DNA from: Sulfurimonas sp.
Lineage (GTDB): Bacteria; Campylobacterota; Campylobacteria; Campylobacterales; Sulfurimonadaceae
Length of the DNA: 5,696 bases
Reading direction: 5' to 3'
Assembly (NCBI GenBank): GCA_002732645.1
Contig: NVRL01000002.1
Location: 16,301-21,996, forward strand
Shown here: positions 1 to 3,452 of the stretch, piece by piece
Numbering within the stretch: the first letter of the stretch is position 1
Layout: every line of letters starts with the position of its first letter
Notes under the pieces: generated by a model
Databases searched by the model: none
The model's input: the letters and a program-made list of their open reading frames with translations, nothing else
Told to the model about the DNA's origin: nothing
Position numbers and translations under genes: made by a program

Positions 1-454
1 TTGCAACTGAATATAAAATATTACCTTTATTGTCAATCAAAAAAAGATCATAAATATAGTCATATTGTCTGAGCAGTTCAAGTAGTTGATCTTCATTTTC
101 ACTTATTGATTTTACATATTCGTAACTATTAACAAACTCATTTAATTTTTTATCACTTTTTTTATATTGGGAGATAAGAAGAGCTAAAAAATCAATATTT
201 GCTTTTGTTTGCGACCAACTAGATATATCAATTTTTCTATAGTGAAACCAGTTTTTTATAAACTTTTTTTCCAGTCCTGCAGAATGTCTCAAATTTTCAA
301 AAGCTGCTTCTTTAAAACCCTTTACACTAATGACATTACTCTCATATGAGATAATAAGTAAAGGGACTAAGGAGATAAGTAAAAACCAAAAAAGAATTGA
401 AAAACCTAGTGACTTATACCATATAACTTTATATGTTTTAAGTTTATTTTCCAT
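1..454 (-). CDS. Membrane-bound sensor protein, N-terminal part (probable Cache-type sensor kinase), cut by the window edge
   Basis: The first 151 residues are visible; the rest lies left of base 1. A short basic cytoplasmic start (MENKLKTYK) leads to one hydrophobic helix at about residues 16-36. A polar, mostly helical region follows, containing KNWFHYRKIDI, and then FLIDNKGNILYSVA at 138-151. This last stretch is typical of the first strand pair of extracytoplasmic Cache/PAS-like sensor folds in histidine kinases, chemoreceptors and diguanylate cyclases. The ATG directly follows the TAA of the binding-protein gene with no intervening base, and the only ribosome-site-like bases are a weak GTGGG, so translation is probably coupled to that gene. 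Coupling to a binding protein, with a response regulator divergent nearby, favours a histidine kinase. The output domain is not visible, so a chemoreceptor or cyclase cannot be excluded. Confidence 0.75.
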   Translation of the reverse strand, partial: MENKLKTYKVIWYKSLGFSILFWFLLISLVPLLIISYESNVISVKGFKEAAFENLRHSAGLEKKFIKNWFHYRKIDISSWSQTKANIDFLALLISQYKKSDKKLNEFVNSYEYVKSISENEDQLLELLRQYDYIYDLFLIDNKGNILYSVA

Positions 455-1534
455 TTAATTACCCACTGTTTGTGAAAAGCTCTCATCTGCAAAAGAAGAG
501 ATATCAATTTTATTTTTTATAATTGACCCTTCAAATGCATAATCCATAATCTGTTTTAAACCTTCTTTATCTACATTTAGATGCTTATAGTTTATTACAT
601 TTAACTCAATATCAAGAGATGCAATGATAGCTTCTCTTGTATGTGCTTTTATATGTTTACGTACTATTTTAACTATTTCCTCTAGTGCCTCTCCACCTTC
701 AGCTCTAGCTTTTTCAATATCTTTCCCCGCTTTATGAATAAAATAATTCACCTCATTAACAGCTCTTCTTTTTTCATCTATCGCTTTGTCCGTAGCAAGA
801 GTTATACACTCAACATGTCCATATTTAAATGGCATTACATCCTTTGAATACCAAGCGACATAACCAAACTTCTCCGTTTCCACCACATCTGCCCAAGGTA
901 GTGACTGCTCAAACGCAGCAGGAGTTGCCCTTGCACTATTTATTTTTATAAATTGAGGAGCTTTTGGAGGTGATACTGAGATGCCAAGAACCTCTGCTTT
1001 TTCTTTAGTGCTAAATGCTATTGAGGTACCATACTCTTTTAAATAACGATAAAGTATAACTGAGTGTGTAGATAGAAGGTGAGGCATTCCTATCTTAGTA
1101 GGAGATTTATTCTCTATGTATAACTCTTTAAGTGCATCTGCTACTTCATGGTTTGGTTTACGGTCTATTCGTTTTGCAGCTAGATTTATCTTTGTTTTAA
1201 TTAGATCATTTATAGCCAATGCATTACCATCTCTATGCATTAGACCTATCCAACGAAAATCTGGTTTTTGATTAAACATATCCATTGCAAGAGGACTCAT
1301 AACAAAGGCCATATCAACCTTGCCAGATTGAAAATATGCACGAAGTAAATCCCAATTTTTCATCTGAGTTATTTTAAAATCTGCATATTTCATTTTATCT
1401 CTGTAGCGTTCATATGCTACAAGAGCCCCATAGTGATCAGCAAGAGGAATATAGAGTGCATGAATACTCTTTTTCTTAGGCTCTGCTTGAAGCATAGTTG
1501 TAAGTAGTAGAACAGTTATAAATAAGAGTTTCAT
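455..1534 (-). CDS. Periplasmic substrate-binding protein, NrtA/SsuA-like (NitT/TauT type), probably a sensory ligand-binding component
   Basis: The product has 359 residues. Residues 1-17 form a signal peptide: MK, a hydrophobic core, then LQA, where signal peptidase I probably cuts. There is no lipobox cysteine, so it should be soluble in the periplasm. The mature part looks like a two-lobe type II binding protein of the ABC nitrate/sulfonate/taurine group: a first strand with YIPLADHYG (28-36), then SGKVDMAFVMSPLAMD (70-85), which matches the family pattern of a gene-dosed 'aSGelDaa..lsPl' segment, and later lobe-two segments such as PWADVVETEKFGYVAWYS. The length is usual for the family. 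The start is fixed by AAGGAG at 1540-1545, five bases before the ATG. No ABC ATPase or permease is visible. The stop abuts the ATG of a membrane sensor, so the protein more likely feeds a signal receptor than a transporter. The ligand cannot be told from sequence. Confidence 0.82.
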   Translation of the reverse strand: MKLLFITVLLLTTMLQAEPKKKSIHALYIPLADHYGALVAYERYRDKMKYADFKITQMKNWDLLRAYFQSGKVDMAFVMSPLAMDMFNQKPDFRWIGLMHRDGNALAINDLIKTKINLAAKRIDRKPNHEVADALKELYIENKSPTKIGMPHLLSTHSVILYRYLKEYGTSIAFSTKEKAEVLGISVSPPKAPQFIKINSARATPAAFEQSLPWADVVETEKFGYVAWYSKDVMPFKYGHVECITLATDKAIDEKRRAVNEVNYFIHKAGKDIEKARAEGGEALEEIVKIVRKHIKAHTREAIIASLDIELNVINYKHLNVDKEGLKQIMDYAFEGSIIKNKIDISSFADESFSQTVGN

Positions 1535-1543
1535 ATTAGCTCC

Positions 1544-1566
1544 TTATATAAATAAGATTTATATAA
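1544..1566. repeat. Perfect 10-bp inverted repeat before the binding-protein gene
   Basis: TTATATAAAT (1544-1553) and ATTTATATAA (1557-1566) are exact reverse complements around a 3-base AAG. On the minus strand the dyad ends in the first two bases of the AAGGAG ribosome site for the 455-1534 gene. It lies in the 56-base gap after the DoxX gene. It could be an operator, or an RNA hairpin touching the ribosome site. All paired bases are A or T, so chance is a real alternative in this AT-rich gap. Confidence 0.5.
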
Positions 1567-1590
1567 CTCTATAATAAATAATATAAAACA

Positions 1591-1980
1591 TTACTTAGCG
1601 TTAACACTATACCTTCCTGATCCAAGTAAAAATACAGATATTGAAAGTATCAAATAAAAGAGTGGAAGTTCAATAACAGGTGCGCCATGTTTTCCTAACG
1701 CAAATAAATCTCCGCCATGAGCTAAGAAGATAGCCATTAACATATTTAGAGCTAATACTACTGATGCAACTCTTGCATATAACCCTAGTATAATAAAGAT
1801 AGGTACTACAACCTCACCTACATAAATACCATAAGCTAAAAACTCAGGTAGTCCTGAATTAGTTGTCAGATACTTAACCCCACCGATACCGTTAATGATT
1901 TTATCTACACCATGAAACAACATCATAATCCCAAGACTAAGTCTAATAATCAGTTTTGCAATATCGCTATTTTGAAACAC
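1591..1980 (-). CDS. DoxX family integral membrane protein
   Basis: The 129-residue length is typical for the DoxX family, with four predicted helices at about 10-28, 47-67, 70-88 and 102-121. Family features visible are RLSLGIMMLFHGVDKI (13-28), the YVGEVVVPIFIILGLYAR segment with a conserved glutamate (E56), HGGDLFALGKHGAP in the loop before helix four, and the closing GSGRYSVNA. It acts in the inner membrane. Family members are linked to quinone or thiol redox chemistry and oxidative-stress complexes, but no reaction can be assigned here. The start is GTG at 1978-1980, chosen because AAGGAGAT lies seven bases upstream and the next methionines fall inside helix one. The GTG shares one base with the TAG of the upstream 66-residue gene (TAGTG), so the two are almost certainly co-translated. 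Confidence 0.88.
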   Translation of the reverse strand: MFQNSDIAKLIIRLSLGIMMLFHGVDKIINGIGGVKYLTTNSGLPEFLAYGIYVGEVVVPIFIILGLYARVASVVLALNMLMAIFLAHGGDLFALGKHGAPVIELPLFYLILSISVFLLGSGRYSVNAK

Positions 1981-2180
1981 TATTGATCTCCTTTTGATTG
2001 AATCTTAAATCTGCAACTTCCGACCGTTATAGTTTTACCGCCTTTTATAGCTTCTTTTACATAAGCAAGAGTTCCCTTTGGATCTGCATCTCCTATCTCT
2101 TCTTCTATCATTTTAAGAAGGTCAGCCTCATTTGTTGTTGTCCATGTTTTTTCATAGTTATATTGTGTTTGTATATTCAT
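1980..2180 (-). CDS. Small conserved-looking protein of unknown function, first gene of the DoxX operon
   Basis: The product has 66 residues and no recognised domain. There is no signal peptide or membrane helix, so it should be cytoplasmic. The N-terminus is polar and aromatic (YNYEKTWTTT). An acidic helix follows at about 17-29 (EADLLKMIEEEIG), then DADPKG and a second helix (34-46), and finally a strand-like GKTITVGSCRFKIQ (48-61) with the only cysteine (C56). That ordered helix-helix-strand pattern and the coupling to DoxX (TAG of this gene and GTG of DoxX share one base) argue that it is a real gene. The ATG at 2178-2180 is the only reasonable start, since an in-frame stop lies about 30 bases upstream. 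No clear ribosome site precedes it; TATTAT (2187-2192 on the minus strand) sits so close to the ATG that a leaderless transcript is possible. The function is unknown; the context suggests work with the DoxX protein. Confidence 0.72.
   Translation of the reverse strand: MNIQTQYNYEKTWTTTNEADLLKMIEEEIGDADPKGTLAYVKEAIKGGKTITVGSCRFKIQSKGDQ
1986..1993 (-). promoter_or_regulatory. Ribosome binding site of the DoxX gene, inside the preceding gene
   Basis: On the minus strand AAGGAGAT lies within the last codons (Lys-Gly-Asp) of the 66-residue gene, seven bases before the GTG. It fixes GTG as the start of the DoxX gene and supports re-initiation by ribosomes that finish at the overlapping TAG. Confidence 0.8.
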
Positions 2181-2191
2181 AGTAGTATAAT
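2163..2191 (+). promoter_or_regulatory. Candidate sigma-70 promoter for the response regulator and its leader frame
   Basis: A perfect TATAAT lies at 2186-2191. TTGTGT at 2163-2168 is 17 bases upstream and shares only the first three bases of the -35 consensus. Transcription would start near 2198, just before the GAGGAA ribosome site at 2201-2206. The -35 region falls within the first codons of the divergent 66-residue gene, so the two divergent units share this region and could be regulated together. Confidence 0.5.
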
Positions 2192-2212
2192 ATCTAAATT
2201 GAGGAATATATT

Positions 2213-2269
2213 ATGAAAGATATACTAAAAAACTTTACCGTTCTTTACGTCGAGGAAGTGAACACATGA
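2213..2269 (+). pseudogene. 18-codon leader frame: duplicated N-terminus of the downstream response regulator
   Basis: The frame encodes MKDILKNFTVLYVEEVNT and stops with TGA. Residues 1-14 match the start of the regulator at 2266 except for Ile/Met at position 4. It has its own good ribosome site (GAGGAA at 2201-2206, six bases before the ATG). Its TGA overlaps the next ATG as ATGA, and its frame differs from that of the downstream gene. In the first 14 codons the two copies differ at five bases, all third codon positions and four of them silent. That pattern suggests the copy once belonged to a full, selected regulator gene rather than being a fresh duplication. It is most simply the 5' remnant of a deleted tandem paralogue. 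It may still work as a short coupled leader peptide. Confidence 0.7.
2252..2257 (+). promoter_or_regulatory. Ribosome binding site of the response regulator, inside the leader frame
   Basis: GAGGAA lies eight bases before the ATG at 2266 and is also codons 14-15 (Glu-Glu) of the leader frame. It supports 2266 as the regulator start. Ribosomes translating the leader would pass over this site, and they end at a TGA that overlaps the ATG. Confidence 0.65.
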
Positions 2270-2952
2270 AAGATATGCTAAAAAACTTCACAGTTCTTTA
2301 TGTCGAAGATGAGGAGATGGTACGAAAAAGTGCTGTTGAGTACTTAGAACGTGTTGCTAAAGAAGTTCTCCAAGCAAAAGATGGCAAAGAAGCCATCAAT
2401 CTATGGAGAGAACATAAGCCTGATATTATTATTACAGATATCAGTATGCCTCGTCTTAATGGTATAGATATGGCGAGCTACATCAGAGCTCATGATAAAG
2501 ATGTTCAGATTATCATAGCTACAGCTCACTCAGATACTGAATATCTGCTAAAAGCAGTCGAACTTCAACTTGTAAAGTACATCATAAAGCCTATTACAAA
2601 AGAGAAACTCATAGGCGCACTGGAAAAATCTATAGAGCTCATAGAAGATAAAAGTAAGTTCAACCTTGCTCTCTCTGCTACAGCTCAATATAACGCCTAT
2701 GAAAAAATTATTTACGATGATGCTAAAGAGGTAAAACTTACAAAAAATGAGACCCTTTTTCTTGATCTTTTAGCTCATCACCATACAAGGGTTGTAAAAT
2801 ATGAAGAGATAGAGAGTGCCATCTGGGCATATGAAGGTATGAGTCAAGATGCCATTCGTTCTCTAGTTCGTGGGATAAGAAAAAAAGTACCTGAGAACTG
2901 CATCGAGAATGTATCTGGTAGTGGATATAAGTTACATATATATAGTGAGTAA
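2266..2952 (+). CDS. OmpR-family response regulator (receiver domain plus winged-helix DNA-binding domain)
   Basis: This is a cytoplasmic transcription factor of 228 residues, a normal length for the family. The receiver domain spans about 8-122, with the acidic pocket E14/D15, phospho-acceptor D58 in ITDISMPRLNG, switch residue T86 and invariant K108-P109. After a linker, the winged helix-turn-helix runs about 152-226: KLTKNETLFLDLLAHH, recognition helix around SQDAIRSLVRGIRKKV (193-208), and the wing GSGYKL (218-223). All residues needed for phosphorylation are present. It is divergent from the 66-residue/DoxX/binding-protein/sensor cluster across a 32-base gap, so the sensor starting at 454 is its likeliest partner. 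The start at 2266 is preferred because it restores the intact LYVEDEE motif and has GAGGAA upstream. The preceding leader frame is a partial second copy of its N-terminus and overlaps it as ATGA. The target genes are unknown. Confidence 0.93.
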   Translation: MKDMLKNFTVLYVEDEEMVRKSAVEYLERVAKEVLQAKDGKEAINLWREHKPDIIITDISMPRLNGIDMASYIRAHDKDVQIIIATAHSDTEYLLKAVELQLVKYIIKPITKEKLIGALEKSIELIEDKSKFNLALSATAQYNAYEKIIYDDAKEVKLTKNETLFLDLLAHHHTRVVKYEEIESAIWAYEGMSQDAIRSLVRGIRKKVPENCIENVSGSGYKLHIYSE

Positions 2953-2981
2953 TTGTTATAAATATAAATATATGTTATAAT
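2953..2981 (+). promoter_or_regulatory. Extended -10 sigma-70 promoter for the two-helix membrane protein gene
   Basis: TTGTTA (2953-2958), a 17-base spacer and TATAAT (2976-2981) form a near-consensus promoter, and TG at 2973-2974 adds an extended -10. The -35 box begins directly after the response-regulator stop codon. Transcription should start near 2988, which gives the 3011 gene its own promoter. Confidence 0.65.
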
Positions 2982-2984
2982 TTG

Positions 2985-3001
2985 CTTATACTTGGTATAA
3001 G
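2985..3001. repeat. Inverted repeat at the predicted transcription start and ribosome site
   Basis: CTTATAC (2985-2991) and GTATAAG (2995-3001) are exact reverse complements around TTG. The dyad begins four bases after the -10 box, covers the likely start site, and its right arm enters the AAGGA ribosome site (2999-3003). The position suits a repressor operator; an RNA stem that partly hides the ribosome site is the other reading, though it would be weak. Confidence 0.5.
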
Positions 3002-3010
3002 GAAAATTTT

Positions 3011-3400
3011 ATGATTAAAAAGTTTCTAAATTCAACTGATAGATTTTTATGTGACAATGTAAAAGAAATATTTGAAAAAGTAGAAGGTAAGCATAGAAGC
3101 AATAAAGTCTCTGTAAATATTTCCCAAGAGCTTAAAAACTTCGAGGCAAATCCTCTTACTTGTGTAATTGGTTGTGACACAAAGTTTGAGACAAATATAA
3201 AAGTTCAAGTCAAACTAATGCTAGGAATATTTTTTGTAGCTATTCCACTTTTTGGATTTTTAGCACTTACCTTTATTTTAGGTCTTGCATATAGTTACGC
3301 ATTTGTGTTTACATTTATCGTGGCAATGTTAGCGACCAGCAGAATTGATGAAATTGCTAAAAGATATGTCAGTACAAGAACACTAGAACTAATTAAATAA
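3011..3400 (+). CDS. Uncharacterised protein with a C-terminal pair of membrane helices
   Basis: The product has 129 residues and belongs to no family I recognise. Residues 1-66 are polar and mixed-charge, with three cysteines, two of them in CVIGC (51-55). Two hydrophobic helices follow at about 68-90 and 92-110, joined by a very short turn (GLAYSY), and then a basic tail (SRIDEIAKRYVSTRTLELIK). There is no signal peptide, so both ends probably face the cytoplasm, with the helices as a hairpin in the inner membrane. The start is supported by AAGGA (2999-3003), seven bases before the ATG. A good separate promoter (2953-2981) suggests it is not simply read through from the response regulator. 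The gene converges on the RND pump. It could be an accessory membrane protein, but nothing visible assigns a role. Confidence 0.7.
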   Translation: MIKKFLNSTDRFLCDNVKEIFEKVEGKHRSNKVSVNISQELKNFEANPLTCVIGCDTKFETNIKVQVKLMLGIFFVAIPLFGFLALTFILGLAYSYAFVFTFIVAMLATSRIDEIAKRYVSTRTLELIK

Positions 3401-3412
3401 CAAACTTTTTTT

Positions 3413-3443
3413 ATTCGCTTATCAGAGATGCTGATAAGCGAAT
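3413..3443. terminator. Perfect 13-bp stem-loop between convergent genes, possible bidirectional terminator
   Basis: ATTCGCTTATCAG (3413-3425) and CTGATAAGCGAAT (3431-3443) pair completely around the 5-base loop AGATG. The structure starts 13 bases after the stop of the 3011 gene and ends 10 bases before the stop of the RND gene, where a shared terminator is expected. It lacks the usual T run after the stem in both directions. A run of seven T lies at 3406-3412, before the stem on the plus strand, and so reads as A's after the stem on the minus strand. It may act by stem strength alone, or protect mRNA 3' ends. Confidence 0.6.
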
Positions 3444-3452
3444 CTCCAATAT

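Larger units (their letters stand above)
2213..2309 (+). repeat. Diverged tandem direct repeat, 53-base period
   Basis: Bases 2213-2256 and 2266-2309 match at 39 of 44 positions, offset by 53 bases. Similarity stops abruptly after codon 14 or 15 of each copy. The first copy is the regulator-like leader frame and the second is the true start of the response regulator. Confidence 0.85.

Noticed and set aside
455..1534. Ordinary ABC importer for nitrate, sulfonate or thiamine precursor
   Set aside because: Only the binding protein is present; no ATPase or permease is visible and the next gene is a membrane sensor. Genes beyond base 1 could still change this.
1998..2216. Plus-strand open frame of 72 codons
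   Set aside because: It lies antisense to the 66-residue gene, its product is a low-complexity run of Phe, Ser and Ile, and it has no ribosome site; it is a shadow of the real gene.
2213..2952. Frameshifted single regulator with an earlier start at 2213
   Set aside because: The leader and the regulator each carry the same N-terminal sequence, so joining them would give two copies of the first strand; it is a duplication, not a frameshift.
2986..3180. Minus-strand open frame of 64 codons
   Set aside because: It is antisense to the 3011-3400 gene, which has a promoter, ribosome site and sensible membrane topology; the reverse frame has none of these.
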